Source: Tillandsia leiboldiana
Taxonomy: Eukaryota > Streptophyta > Magnoliopsida > Poales > Bromeliaceae
Direction: 5' to 3'
DNA: 64,000 nucleotides
Assembly (NCBI GenBank): GCA_029204045.2
Contig: CM055072.1
Coordinates: forward strand, 6,794,682-6,858,681
The position numbers and the translations under genes were made by a program. Below, piece after piece: positions 1 through 11,440 of this stretch; the stretch's first letter is position 1, and every line of letters starts with the position of its first letter. The notes below the pieces were generated by a model. It did not search any database. It was not told the DNA's origin and saw only the letters and a list, made by a program, of their open reading frames with translations.

Positions 1-445
1 GCTGATGCCAAAAATAGACCAGACTCAACCCCATTCTGATGCAAGGATAAACATCCGGCCGACCGCCTACAGTCCGCGGTCACCGCAACACCCCACAAGT
101 TTATAATCTAACATAACCTTGGCTATACTATCCCAAACCCCTGCTCATACTCGAGCGACAAGCAACTGAAAGCAAAAGAGAGCAATAAAACATGTCAAGT
201 CTTAATATGATAGTGTAGCAATAAATAGTGGCCCTACCTGATGTCCGGGCATGCATGCAACTGTCTTTATTTTAAAAGTTGTAAAATAGTGTCAAAGATT
301 TGAAAAGATTGATTTACTGAATAAAAGTCATTTGCATGCGAGATTATAGCCTTTGTCTCAATCACAGTGTCCCAATATAAGTCATCATATCATCTGTGGG
401 GTTATATTAATTTTTAGGAGAGTTCGTCCCAGCGGTTCTCATCAA

Positions 446-604
446 TTGTCCTGTTAGTAGTCCTGTTAGTAGTCCTGTTAGTAGTCCCAATAGTTCTCAT
501 CAATTTAGTTTGTCCCAATTGTTCTCATCAATTGTCATATTAGTTTGTCCCAATTGTTCTCATCAATTGTCATATTAGTTTGTCCCAATTGTTCTCATCA
601 ATTA
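446..604. repeat. Short tandem repeats inside the family A LTR
   Basis: Two repeat types lie side by side. A unit of about 11-12 bp reading like GTAGTCCTGTTA occurs three to four times. It is followed by about three copies of a 35-40 bp unit around TTTGTCCCAATTGTTCTCAT. The same array is at 8189-8347 in the other LTR. The solo LTR at 22921 has a different expansion here (about 80 bp twice, 24408-24560), so this is a length-variable minisatellite. Confidence 0.8.
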
Positions 605-1361
605 AATTTTAGGGGAGTTCCAGTAATCCCAGTGAGCTTGTCAAAAATGAGGTAAGCAACAACCGCCCACCTCGAACAGCTCAAATCACACCCAGATAGT
701 CTCCTGGCTGTCCACAGTCCCCTAGAACTGCTGTCTGCCGAGAACGGTGCCCTACAACAACACACATTGCACAGGGTGTAACTATATTATTCATAAAAAT
801 ACAGCCTTCGCTGTTTTTCAAATAGCACGAAAAGAGAGGAGTTTTTCACCTCTGTATAGTGCTCATAAAAATCCATAAAAATTACGGTTGCGTTCCTTGC
901 GAAGAGTAGATCAAAATCGACTCTTTAAACGTCTCGATCTGATGCTCCTACGCCAAGATAAAAATCGGAGAAGTTGACGCTGTCCAGAAATTTCCACAGC
1001 AAAAAGGGGGGTCAAAGAGACCTCGGGAAACGTGCCAAAAGTACGAAATGGAGCAAAGTGATCAACACGGAAATCGAAGCCTTACCTCTTAGGAACGCGC
1101 TGTCGCAAAAATCGTCCAAAAATTCCTCCTGGTTAGCCCACAGGGAATTTTCGACGGAACTGCGACGGGAAATGGGCCGAAAAAGAAAACCGTCGCAGTG
1201 CGCCGCGTCGCAGATAACTCACTAACTGTAACTCCAAAAATTCTGAGATTTGGAGGAGAGAGAGAAGAGAGAGAGAGGAAGAAATTTCGTAGAGGGCACA
1301 TGCCCTGATTCTCACTCTAAGGCCCGCAAATCGAGGTGGGAATGAGAGGGGGTGGGGATTG

Positions 1362-1624
1362 CTATTTATAATGGGCTGGGGCTCCACACAGGATCGGATC
1401 CGAACAGGGAACACCGAAACGGGCCAACCAAAACGCACCACGCGTTCACAAAACAGGAAACAGCCTGTGCAAGGACCACTCAGAAGCCGCCACGTGTCCA
1501 CGTGGTGCACAGGCCCGGTCCCCGCGCCGGGTCTTCCGGATCCTGTCAGCCAATCCGGGTGTGCCACGTGTCACCCTCCCACGCGCTTCTAGAAGCCGGC
1601 GAACCAATGGGGAAGCGCCACGTG
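1362..1624 (-). promoter_or_regulatory. LTR promoter: TATA box plus CCAAT-N10-CACGTG modules (3' LTR copy)
   Basis: A minus-strand TATAAATAG lies at 1362-1370. Upstream of it (higher coordinates) are CACGTG boxes at 1491, 1499, 1565 and 1619. Two have a CCAAT exactly 10 bp to their left: 1550-1554 with 1565-1570, and 1604-1608 with 1619-1624. This matches the spacing of the ER-stress response element (CCAAT-N10-CACG). The promoter role is inferred. Confidence 0.65.
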
Positions 1625-2059
1625 GCAAGGGGGTATTCGGTGCTCCCGGTGCACGCCAGGCCCATGGACCGCGCACCAGGGCCGCGCGCCTCCGCGCTCT
1701 GCCGCTGTGCCGCCGCTGCGCCGCTGCCCGCCGCCGCTCGCCGCTCGCCGCCGGCGGCCGGAACAGTAATTCCGGCCGGCGGTTACTGTTCCGGTGAACA
1801 GTACCAAGTGCCGAAAAAATAAAGCGAATATACCGTTTTGATCGTTTTCGCGCGCTGAGTCCAAATCCGCTGTCCATTTCGCCAAATTCTCATCCGAAAT
1901 TTTGCCGAAAGCTCCCGGAAAATCCCATTTGCTCCGATTTTCGCGCAAAGTCTATATTAAATGTCCAATTTTGATTCTACAAGCTCTGTTTCACCGAATA
2001 AGCTCCCTACAATCACTGTTTAATGTTGCACAGTTCCTGCGGGAGTCCGGATCATCACA

Positions 2060-2073
2060 TCCTCCCCCACTAA
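2060..2073 (-). other. Polypurine tract of family A element
   Basis: Directly outside the 3' LTR start, the minus strand reads AGTGGGGGAGGA and then TGTGATG. A purine run touching the LTR is the expected plus-strand primer, which supports both the minus orientation and the LTR boundary at 2059. Confidence 0.85.
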
Positions 2074-2111
2074 AAGAGTTTCGTCCTCGAAACGAGACTA
2101 AACAATAATCC

Positions 2112-5100
2112 TCAGTCCGATGTCTCAAATAAGTAGGGGTGGGCATCCCTCATCTCCGACTCGAGCTCCCATGTAGCCTCGCGCTCGTCATGATTGCTCC
2201 ATTGGATCTTCACATAGGGAATGGCCCGACTGCGTAATTCTTTCACCTCTCGATCCAGAACTCGCAGTGGGCGTTCTTCATACCTCAAATCCTCGCTGAT
2301 CTCAAGCGGTGTGAAGTCGATGACGTGCGATGGGTCGAAGATATACTTCCTCAAAGTAGAAACATGAAATACATCATGGACACCAGCAAGCCTTGGAGGA
2401 AGTGCGAGTCGGTAGGCAACTGGCCCGATACGCCCCAATACCTCAAAGGGTCCAATATGTCGGGGGCTAAGTTTCCCACGAATGCCGAACCTCCTGATTC
2501 CTTTGGACGGCGAGACTTTCAGGAATACATGATCTCCAACCTGAAATTCTAAATCTCGTCGCCGAACGTCGGCATAACTCCTCTGTCGGCTTTTGGGCGG
2601 TTTGAAGATGCTTTCGAATCACTCGGACTTTCTCCTCTGCCTCTAACAACACATCTGGTCCCAAGGTCCGCCTCTCGCCCACATCACTCCAATAAAGTGG
2701 TGATCGACACTTGCGTCCATACAATGCTTCAAACGGAGCCATCTGAATGCTCGCTTGAAAGCTATTGTTGTACGCGAATTCAGCCAAAGATAAATGTCGA
2801 ATCCACCCTCCGCCGAAATCCAGGACACAAGCCCTTAACATGTCTTCCAGGATTTGTATAGTCCGCTCTGACTGCCCATCAGTCTGCGGATGAAAAGCTG
2901 TACTGAACCTGAGTTCAGTTCCCAAGGCTGTTTGCAAACTCTTTCAGAAATGCGAAACAAACCTCGGGTCTCTATCTGATACTATGGAGGCTGGTACTCC
3001 ATGTAATCTTACTATCTCATCTAGAGATAGCTGGGCTAGTCGCTCAAGTGGCCATGTAGTCTGCATGGGCAGAAAGTGCGCCGACTTGGTAAGTCTATCT
3101 ACAACTACCCAGATAGCGTCTGCTCCTCCCTGTGCCCTTGGCAATCCGACCACGAAATCCATCGTAATGTGGTCCCATTTCCACTCGGGAATTGGGAGAC
3201 TTTGTAACTTGCCAGCTGGCACTCGATGCTCAGCTTTCACCTGCTGACAAGTTAAACACTGAGCCACAAATCTCCCAATATCCCTCCTCATGCCTTTCCA
3301 CCAGAAGTGTGCCTTGAGGTCTTTATACATCTTAGTCCCACCAGGATGTAGGGTATAAGGTGTATAATGGGCCTCTCGCAATATCTGTTCTCTAATCTCC
3401 ACATCTATTGGCACACATGCTCGGTTTCTGTACCTTAGTACTCCCGAGGCATCTACCGCAAAGTCCCCTGACTGATCACTCGGAATATGATCTCTAATCC
3501 TGGCCAAGTGGGGGTCCTCACTCTGTTTTTCTTTGATCCTGTCCAGCAGAGTGGGCTGCAAGACTAAAGATGTCAGTCTAGCAGTGACCCCAGGGGACAC
3601 AACCTCTATCTCGAGTCGTCTCATTTCCTCTAATAGCGGCGCTTGGTCTGTGATCAACATAGACAAACTTTGCACCGCTCTCCTACTCAAGGCGTCAGCG
3701 ACCACATTAGCCTTGCCTGGGTGGTAGAGAATATCATAATCCTTTAATAGCTCTAACCACCTACGTTGCCTCAAATTCAACTCCTTCTGTGTGAACAGGT
3801 ATTTTAGGCTCTTGTGGTCGGTGTAGATTTCACAATGCTCCCCATATAGATAATGACGCCAAAGCTTCAGTGCAAACACTACAGCAGCAAGCTCCAAGTC
3901 ATGGGTAGGGTAATTCTTCTCATAATCCTTGAGTTGCCTTGATGCGTAAGCAATTACCCTCCCTTCCTGCATCAGCACACAACCAAGTCCGCTGTGTGAT
4001 GCATCACTATAGATCACATATCCTTTTCCCATAACAGGAAGGGAAAGGATAGGAGCGGTCATCAGTTTATTCTTCAGCTCCTCAAAGCTCTTTTGACAGT
4101 CCTCACTCCAGATAAACTTCACTCCCTTACGCGTCAAGCGAGTGAGGGGTGTGGAGAGCTTCGCAAAGCCTTCCACAAACCGACGGTAATACCCAGCTAA
4201 ACCCATAAAGCTACGTACCTCAGAAACCGTCGTTGGTCGGGGCCAATCCCGAACCGCCTCAATCTTCGCTGGGTCCACTGCCACACCTGCGGCAGAAATC
4301 ACATGGCCCAAGAAGACTACCTCCCGAAGCCAAAACTCGCACTTTGCCAGCTTGGCATACAACTTCTTTTCTCGCAGAAGTTGCAGCACAACCTTTAAGT
4401 GCTCCTCATGCTCAATATCACTTCGGGAGTAAATCAAGATATCATCAATGAATACTACTACGAATCGATCCAAGTACAGTCGGAAGATCCGGTTCATTAA
4501 ATCCATGAATGCGGCAGGGGCATTAGTTAGCCCAAAAGGCATAACTGTAAATTCATAATGCCCATACCGTGATCAAAATACCGTTTCGGAATATCTACGG
4601 CCTTCACCTTCAACTGGTGGTAACCGGACTGCAAATCTATCTTAGAGAAGACGCAAGACCCTTGCAGCTGATCAAAAAGATCATCGATGCGCGGCAAAGG
4701 GTACTTGTTCTAGATGGTCACTTTATTTAATTCTCTATAATCCACACGTAGTCGAAGTGACCCATCCATCTTCTTTACGAATAGCACCGGCGCACCCCAA
4801 GGTGATACACTCAGCCTAATAAAGCCCTTATCCATTAAATCCTGGAGTTGCGCCTTAAGCTCTCGCAGCTCAGCCGGTGCCATCCGGTAAGGAGCCTTAG
4901 AGATTGGCGCAGTTCCTGGAACTACGTTAATCACGAACTCAATCTCCCTATCTGGCGGCATGCTAGACAGCTCAGGTGGGAAAACATCCGGGAACTCGCG
5001 GGCAATAGGGATATCCCCGAGTCCCGGCGCCGCCGTAGGCCCCTCAACAACACTAGCCAAAAAGGCTACACATCCTCGACGGATCATCAGCCTCGCTCGG

Positions 5101-5286
5101 GAAGTCGAAATCATAGAGGCAAAGAAAGCGCTCTGACATTCCCGATATACCAACATTTTCTGGCTTTCTAAAAGTGACGGTCCTTGCGGCACAATCAATA
5201 GTCGCAAAATACCGAGCCAACCAGTCCAACCCGAGGACCACATCGAAGTCCTTCAGTTGACTCAGGTCCAATAGGTCTACTGGCAT
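2112..5286 (-). pseudogene. pol: Ty3/gypsy pol (protease, RT, RNase H, integrase, chromodomain-like tail), disrupted
   Basis: Reading leftward: a retropepsin-like segment (about 5286-5053) containing VLGLDWLARY; the N-terminal RT fingers (to 4710); then a 532-residue stretch (4542-2944) with MPFGLTNAP, the catalytic FIDD box, RNase H, the HHCC zinc finger ending CLTCQQVK, and integrase D (TMDF) and D (SDRD). The third catalytic E lies in the next piece (2937-2467, SERTIQ). The last piece (2438-2112) has the WSNHDEREATWELE chromodomain-like end. Breaks: a TAG stop at about 4710, a frameshift or stop near 4545-4590, a frame change at about 2940, and another between 2467 and 2438. The enzyme cannot be made whole from this copy, although the catalytic residues I could see are present. 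Confidence 0.93.
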
Positions 5287-5461
5287 AATCCAGGACTCGA
5301 TCTAAATCGGGTGGGGCTAACAGCACTCCTCCATGTGCAGAGTTCAATCGGGAATCTACACCTTCTGTGCACAAGGTGAGAGTCATATTCCTAACCCTAT
5401 GCAATGATGTACATTCTCTACAAATAAAAGAGATGCCCCTATAAAAACGAGGTACGAGTCC

Positions 5462-6406
5462 TTATGCCAGAAAGTAAATCATACCTGCCTCCACTCGATC
5501 AGCCATAGCAGAATCCCTTGCCTGCGCTAAGCCATCTTGACTGCTCAACAACGGCTGTCTCTCTCCAGAAGGACGGGGGAATGAAACTTGATCTCCTTGA
5601 AGATCTGTCGGTGAAGCTCCCGGTCGTAGCTGGAAAGTGGCAGGGACAGATGCCGAAGTAGGTGCCACCGTTATCCCCGAAGGACACGTAACTCGCACGT
5701 GCCCGGGCTGTCCGCACTTGAAACATCGGCCGAACCACAAGTCACAAGCACCTGAAGTGTGCTGACCTTCGCAGAAAATGCACCTAACTATAGACTGAGG
5801 CTGCCTTACCTGCTGTTGTTGCTGCCTATGCCGCTGAGGCCTCTGTGACCTCTGCTGGGATGCGGTAGGGGCCAATGCTGAAAAAGGTGCTACTAAAACC
5901 TGAAAGGGGCACGTAGGTCGGATGTGACCTGGCTGCCCACATCGGAAGCATCGACCCTCCCTCAAGCCACAGGTATTTGATGAATGCTGCCCCCTACAGA
6001 AAATGCATCGGACCGACGCCCGAGACTGTCGAGACTGCTGCTGCGGAGGCCTCTGCGATCTACCAGGTCCTCGTCGATCAAGACGCCCACGGCCCGTAGA
6101 CTGGGGCCGCAGGGGTCGTGGTGGTCTCCCTGAACTGGCCTGTCCATCATTATCTGGGGCGGGGCGTTCCTTGTCTGGACGCTGCTCGAAAGTCCTGGTC
6201 CCTTCGTCAACCGCCAAGTCACCTCTCTGCGCCAGCAACTGCTCCAGGCGTTGGTCCTGTCGAAAGCTTCTTGCCACCAAATGGGTCACCAAGGCTCGTA
6301 GTTCTCCCAGCTCAGCAGATACCGCCTGCTCGGGCTTCTCAGAAGGGGTAGAAATATCCCCGACGGAAAAATGACGACGGGGTGACATACTGTCACCAAA
6401 AGCCAC
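5462..6406 (-). CDS. gag: Gag-like nucleocapsid protein with duplicated zinc-knuckle cassette, no visible capsid domain
   Basis: A 314-residue open frame. The first 60 residues look like the start of a chromovirus Gag and include a short helical stretch (ELGELRALVTHL). An Arg/Pro/Gln-rich linker follows, then two copies of a two-knuckle cassette: CIFC-X3-H-X4-C followed by CX2CX4HX4C, in CFRCGQPGHIRPTC and CFKCGQPGHVRVTC. Gag in this lineage normally has a capsid region (Retrotrans_gag) between N-terminus and knuckles; I see none here. Such a protein could bind RNA through the knuckles but probably not build a particle. The start at 6406 is the first Met after the primer site. It precedes the protease frame by about 180 bp in the usual order. 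Confidence 0.75.
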   Translation of the reverse strand: MAFGDSMSPRRHFSVGDISTPSEKPEQAVSAELGELRALVTHLVARSFRQDQRLEQLLAQRGDLAVDEGTRTFEQRPDKERPAPDNDGQASSGRPPRPLRPQSTGRGRLDRRGPGRSQRPPQQQSRQSRASVRCIFCRGQHSSNTCGLREGRCFRCGQPGHIRPTCPFQVLVAPFSALAPTASQQRSQRPQRHRQQQQQVRQPQSIVRCIFCEGQHTSGACDLWFGRCFKCGQPGHVRVTCPSGITVAPTSASVPATFQLRPGASPTDLQGDQVSFPRPSGERQPLLSSQDGLAQARDSAMADRVEAGMIYFLA

Positions 6407-6663
6407 AAATTAGCAAAATAAAATTCCACATGACCCAATCTAGCGAAAGTCAAAGACATTCCCCTATTTCTGTGACTTTATGTTGTCTGCAGCCAACATA
6501 ACTGTTCACCAGAAATGGGGTATGTCGGTCTCTCTTCACTTACTTGGAAGAGTCGAACAAATAAATCAACGACTTCCGCAAAATGTCACGTCTCTCGCGC
6601 CCTATTATCCTAGGGTCTACCAAAAGCCTAGGGTTTCCTAAGTCCCAACTGACCTATCCCTAA

Positions 6664-6675
6664 GCTCTGATACCA
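6664..6675 (-). other. Primer binding site (initiator Met tRNA) of family A element
   Basis: On the minus strand, TGGTATCAGAGC lies eight bases inside the 5' LTR end (TGTCACG at 6684 on the plus strand). It is complementary to the 3' end of plant initiator tRNA-Met, the common primer of these elements. Confidence 0.9.
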
Positions 6676-7360
6676 ACTTAATCTGTCACGCCCCGGAACC
6701 CGGGCTCGCCAACAGATCCGCCGTGCACACGGGATTTCCCGAGTACACGAAGCGCTGGTAACCTGCTCCGATATAATATGAACAATAAAAGAGCATAATA
6801 CAGAGCTGAAGTAGAAGAACCACATAGTATCTCATACTGGAACTAAAAATAAACTGTAATATGTACAATAATCTCCCAGCTCACCAAAATAATACAACCA
6901 GCCGGCGAAAGTCAGACTCAAAATAAAAGGAGAATATCACAGTCTGAGTGAAGGGTACAACGTCTATCTACAGCTCTCAGTCTCCCAGGAGATCTATCTA
7001 CTCAGCGATCCCCTTACCTTTATCAGCCGCTGATAGCCTAGCAGCTCCCGCAGACGACTCTGCAAAATAAAGAAGAAGAAAGAAACAGAAAAGAATAATG
7101 GGGGTGAGAACTACCAGATAAACCAGTAGCCTCCCCTAGTGGGCAAAACCTCAACTCTGGCGCACCCACTAGGACTACTAGAGGCCAGAAAGGAATAAGT
7201 GGTAAAGCTGTAAACAGAACTGCTGAATAAAGGAAAACCACCACTAGAATGCCTCTAAATGTCATGTAGCATGAAATGACTGTATGCAACAATACCAAAC
7301 ATGCCTGCCTGAAATAACTCAGTCTTGTGTCACTAGTAAAACTGGTACTGCCTGCTGTGC

Positions 7361-7510
7361 CTTGCCAAATCGGGTATGCTGGCCAATGCATAACACCGAT
7401 GGGGATAGTGTTTGCCAAATCGGGTATGCTGGCCAACGCATGACACCGATAGGGAATAGTGTTTGCCAAATTGGGTATGCTGGTCAACGCATAACACCGA
7501 TAGGGGATAG
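7361..7510. repeat. ~50-bp tandem repeat, three copies, in the R-U5 part of the LTR
   Basis: The phrase GCCAAATCGGGTATGCTGG followed by a CATAACACCGAT block recurs three times at about 50-60 bp spacing. One copy survives in the related LTR piece at 62535-62575, so the array expanded within family A. Confidence 0.75.
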
Positions 7511-9105
7511 GAGTCTCAAGGACTCAAAGTCTGTCTGTAACACACTCCGGAGTGGCGCTCGAGGGGAGCGACCCACACGAGTAAAAGTACCTCAGTAATA
7601 AGTATCATAAGTGTCGTAAACAGCAGGACTGGATCATGACTATGATCAAAGTGGGAAAAGCCATCTACTAAGAAACCCTGATCTGATACCATAGTACTCA
7701 ATAAGTGGGAAAAACCATCCACTAGAGAAAAGCCCGATCCCCTGCTGATGCCAAAAATAGACCAGACTCAACCCCATTCTGATGCAAGGATAAACATCCG
7801 GCCGACCGCCTACAGTCCGCGGTCACCGCAACACCCCACAAGTTTATAATCTAACATAACCTTGGCTATACTATCCCAAACCCCTGCTCATACTCGAGCG
7901 ACAAGCAACTGAAAGCAAAAGAGAGCAATAAAACATGTCAAGTCTTAATATGATAGTGTAGCAATAAATAGTGGCCCTACCTGATGTCCGGGCATGCATG
8001 CAACTGTCTTTATTTTAAAAGTTGTAAAATAGTGTCAAAGATTTGAAAAGATTGATTTACTGAATAAAAGTCATTTGCATGCGAGATTATAGCCTTTGTC
8101 TCAATCACAGTGTCCCAATATAAGTCATCATATCATCTGTGGGGTTATATTAATTTTTAGGAGAGTTCGTCCCAGCGGTTCTCATCAATTGTCCTGTTAG
8201 TAGTCCTGTTAGTAGTCCTGTTAGTAGTCCCAATAGTTCTCATCAATTTAGTTTGTCCCAATTGTTCTCATCAATTGTCATATTAGTTTGTCCCAATTGT
8301 TCTCATCAATTGTCATATTAGTTTGTCCCAATTGTTCTCATCAATTAAATTTTAGGGGAGTTCCAGTAATCCCAGTGAGCTTGTCAAAAATGAGGTAAGC
8401 AACAACCGCCCACCTCGAACAGCTCAAATCACACCCAGATAGTATCCTGGCTGTCCACAGTCCCCTAGAACTGCTGTCTGCCGAGAACGGTGCCCTACAG
8501 CAACACACATTGCACAGGGTGTAACTATATTATTCATAAAAATACAGCCTTCGCTGTTTTTCAAATAGCACGAAAAGAGAGGAGTTTTTCACCTCTGTAT
8601 AGTGCTCATAAAAATCCATAAAAATTATGGTTGCGTTCCTTGTGAATAGTAGATCAAAATCGACTCTTTAAACGTCTCGATCTGATGCTCCTACGCCAAG
8701 ATAAAAATCGGAGAAGTTGACGCTGTCCAGAAATTTCCACAGCAAAAAGGGGGGTCAAAGAGACCTCGGGAAACGTGCCAAAATTACGAAATGGAGCAAA
8801 GTGATCAACACGGAAATCGAAGCCTTACCTCTTAGGAACGCGCTGTCGCAAAAATCGTCCAAAAATTCCTCCTGGTTAGCCCACAGGGAATTTTCGACGG
8901 AACTGCGACGGGAAATGGGCCGAAAAAGAAAACCGTTGCAGTGCGCCGCGTCGCAGATAACTCACTAACTGTAACTCCAAAAATTCTGAGATTTGGAGGA
9001 GAGAGAGAAGAGAGAGAGAGGAAGAAATTTTGTAGAGGGCACATGCCCTGATTCTCACTCTAAGGCCTGCAAATCGAGGTGGGAATGAGAGGGGGTGGGG
9101 ATTGC

Positions 9106-9367
9106 TATTTATAATGGGCTGGGGCTCCACACAGGATCGGATCCGAACAGGGAGCACCGAAACGGGCCAACCAAAACGCACCACGCGTTCACAAAACAGG
9201 AAACAGCCTGTGCAAGGACCACTCAGAAGCCGCCACGTGTCCACGTGGTGCACAGGCCCGGTCCCCGCGCCGGGTCTTCCGGATCCTGTCAGCCAATCCG
9301 GGTGTGCCACGTGTCACCCTCCCACGCGCTTCTAGAAGCCGGCGAACCAATGGGGAAGCGCCACGTG
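9106..9367 (-). promoter_or_regulatory. LTR promoter: TATA box plus CCAAT-N10-CACGTG modules (5' LTR copy)
   Basis: TATAAATA (minus) at 9106-9113. Exact CCAAT-N10-CACGTG pairs lie at 9293-9313 and 9347-9367. Two weaker modules have the same spacing: CCAAC-N10-CACG near 9169 and CCACT-N10-CACGTG ending at 9239. As this is the 5' LTR, it would drive the element's own transcript leftward. Confidence 0.65.
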
Positions 9368-9814
9368 GCAAGGGGGTATTCGGTGCTCCCGGTGCACGCC
9401 AGGCCCATGGACCGCGCACCAGGGCCGCGCGCCTCCGCGCTCTGCCGCTGTGCCGCCGCTGCCCGCCGCCGTGCGCCGCCGCCCGCCGCCGCTCGCCGCT
9501 CGCCGCCGGCGGCCGGAACAGTAATTCCGGCCGGCGGTTACTGTTCCGGTGAACAGTACCAAGTGCCGAAAAAATAAAGCGAATATACCGTTTTGATCGT
9601 TTTCGCGCGCTGAGTCCAAATCCGCTGTCCATTTCGCCAAATTCTCATCCGAAATTTTGCCGAAAGCTCCCGGAAAATCCCATTTGCTCCGATTTTCGCG
9701 CAAAGTCTATATTAAATGTCCAATTTTGATTCTACAAGCTCTGTTTCACCGAATAAGCTCCCTACAATCACTGTTTAATGTTGCACAGTTCCTGCGGGAG
9801 TCCGGATCATCACA

Positions 9815-10110
9815 CTACCCGTCCTTGAAGTGTAGCTGTACCCCTTTTTGGAGCTTGTAGTACAGTCTGCTGGATTATTATATATAGTTGCTTTTGAGAG
9901 TTTTATTTTGAGAGACTTATGTATTGTGAGGATCAGACTTGTACCATTTTGGAGTTGTATTTTTTTTTTATTTCAATAGTTAGCTCTGATATCTATATAG
10001 CTGTAGTATTATCTTTTGCAGGTTAGACGCTTCGTCTATACGGGGCTTTCCGTATGGGCGGCGGATTTTTTAGCGAGCCCGGGTCGCAGTTTCGATTCCG
10101 GGGCGTGACA
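9815..10110 (+). repeat. 3' end of an older family-B-like LTR, plus orientation
   Basis: It ends in GATTCCGGGGCGTGACA at 10110, the mirror of the TGTCACGCCCCGG start of the LTR at 27522. The stretches around TCTTTTGCAGGTTAGACGCT and CGGGGCTTTCCGTATGGGCG match that LTR in reverse. Family A inserted into this LTR, so the rest should lie left of the window. Confidence 0.75.
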
Positions 10111-11218
<1,108 letters not shown>

Positions 11219-11424
11219 ATAGCTTATATACTTTGAAATGTACAAGCCAATTTATATTTGTAAATTTTTTACTATTGGATTTGTATTGGGATTTGTGCTA
11301 TTGTAAAGTCAATTAAAGAGAGTGAAAAAAAAAAGTTAAAAACACAAATTTCAATACAAATTCAATGGTAAAAAATTTACAAGTATGGATGAGCTTGCGC
11401 ATTTAAAAGCATATAAACTCTACT
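11219..11424. repeat. Short TIR element, family II (Micron-like), copy 1
   Basis: A nearly palindromic unit of about 205 bp. The left end (GCTTATATACTTTGAAATGT) is mirrored at the right end (GCATTTAAAAGCATATAAAC), and the inner CAAATTCAATGGTAAAAAAT mirrors TTTTTTACTATTGGATTTG. It is flanked by microsatellite on both sides. A second copy is at 15386-15596. Confidence 0.65.
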
Positions 11425-11440
11425 CTATATATATATATAG

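Larger units (their letters stand above)
1..2059 (-). repeat. 3' LTR of family A element (truncated by window edge)
   Basis: Matches 7744-9814 across its whole visible length. I counted about ten substitutions by eye and one 12-bp indel in a GCC-rich stretch near 1710-1745 (9453-9500 in the other copy). It ends at 2059 in CACA, which on the minus strand is the LTR start TGTGATGATCC. A minus-strand TATA box lies at 1362-1370. Confidence 0.92.
1..9814 (-). mobile_element. Ty3/gypsy chromovirus-like LTR retrotransposon (family A), Tekay/Del-like
   Basis: Two direct repeats (1-2059 and 6684-9814) flank a minus-strand gag and pol. Read leftward the order is 5' LTR, tRNA-Met primer site, gag, protease-RT-RNase H-integrase, polypurine tract, 3' LTR. 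The left LTR is cut by the window: its base 1 aligns with base 7744, so about 1.06 kb lies outside. Integrase ends in a chromodomain-like tail typical of Tekay/Del chromoviruses, whose LTRs are also long. The right edge abuts an older LTR piece (9815-10110), so the element inserted into it; the left target-site copy is not visible. Coding regions are broken although the LTRs are nearly identical. Confidence 0.9.
6684..9814 (-). repeat. 5' LTR of family A element (complete, 3131 bp)
   Basis: Bounded by TGTCACGCCCCGG at 6684 and GGATCATCACA ending at 9814. It partners the truncated copy at 1-2059. It contains a TATA box at 9106-9113 (minus), CACGTG boxes at 9234, 9242, 9308 and 9362, three copies of a ~50-bp repeat (7361-7510), a conserved stem-loop (7551-7577) and the minisatellite. 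If transcription starts just left of the TATA box, R plus U5 is about 2.4 kb, which is unusually long. Confidence 0.92.

Noticed and set aside
446..604. CRISPR-like array
   Set aside because: Repeats are contiguous without unique spacers of constant size, and the context is a plant LTR.
1352..1822. GC-rich overlapping open frames in family A LTRs (also 9095-9632, 25183-25840)
   Set aside because: Four or more frames are open at once on both strands across the promoter region. This reflects GC-rich composition; no domain and no codon pattern.
6661..6676. tRNA-Met gene
   Set aside because: Only the 3'-end complement (TGGTATCAGAGC) is present; these are primer binding sites next to LTRs. The same applies near 14853, 36230 and 50384.
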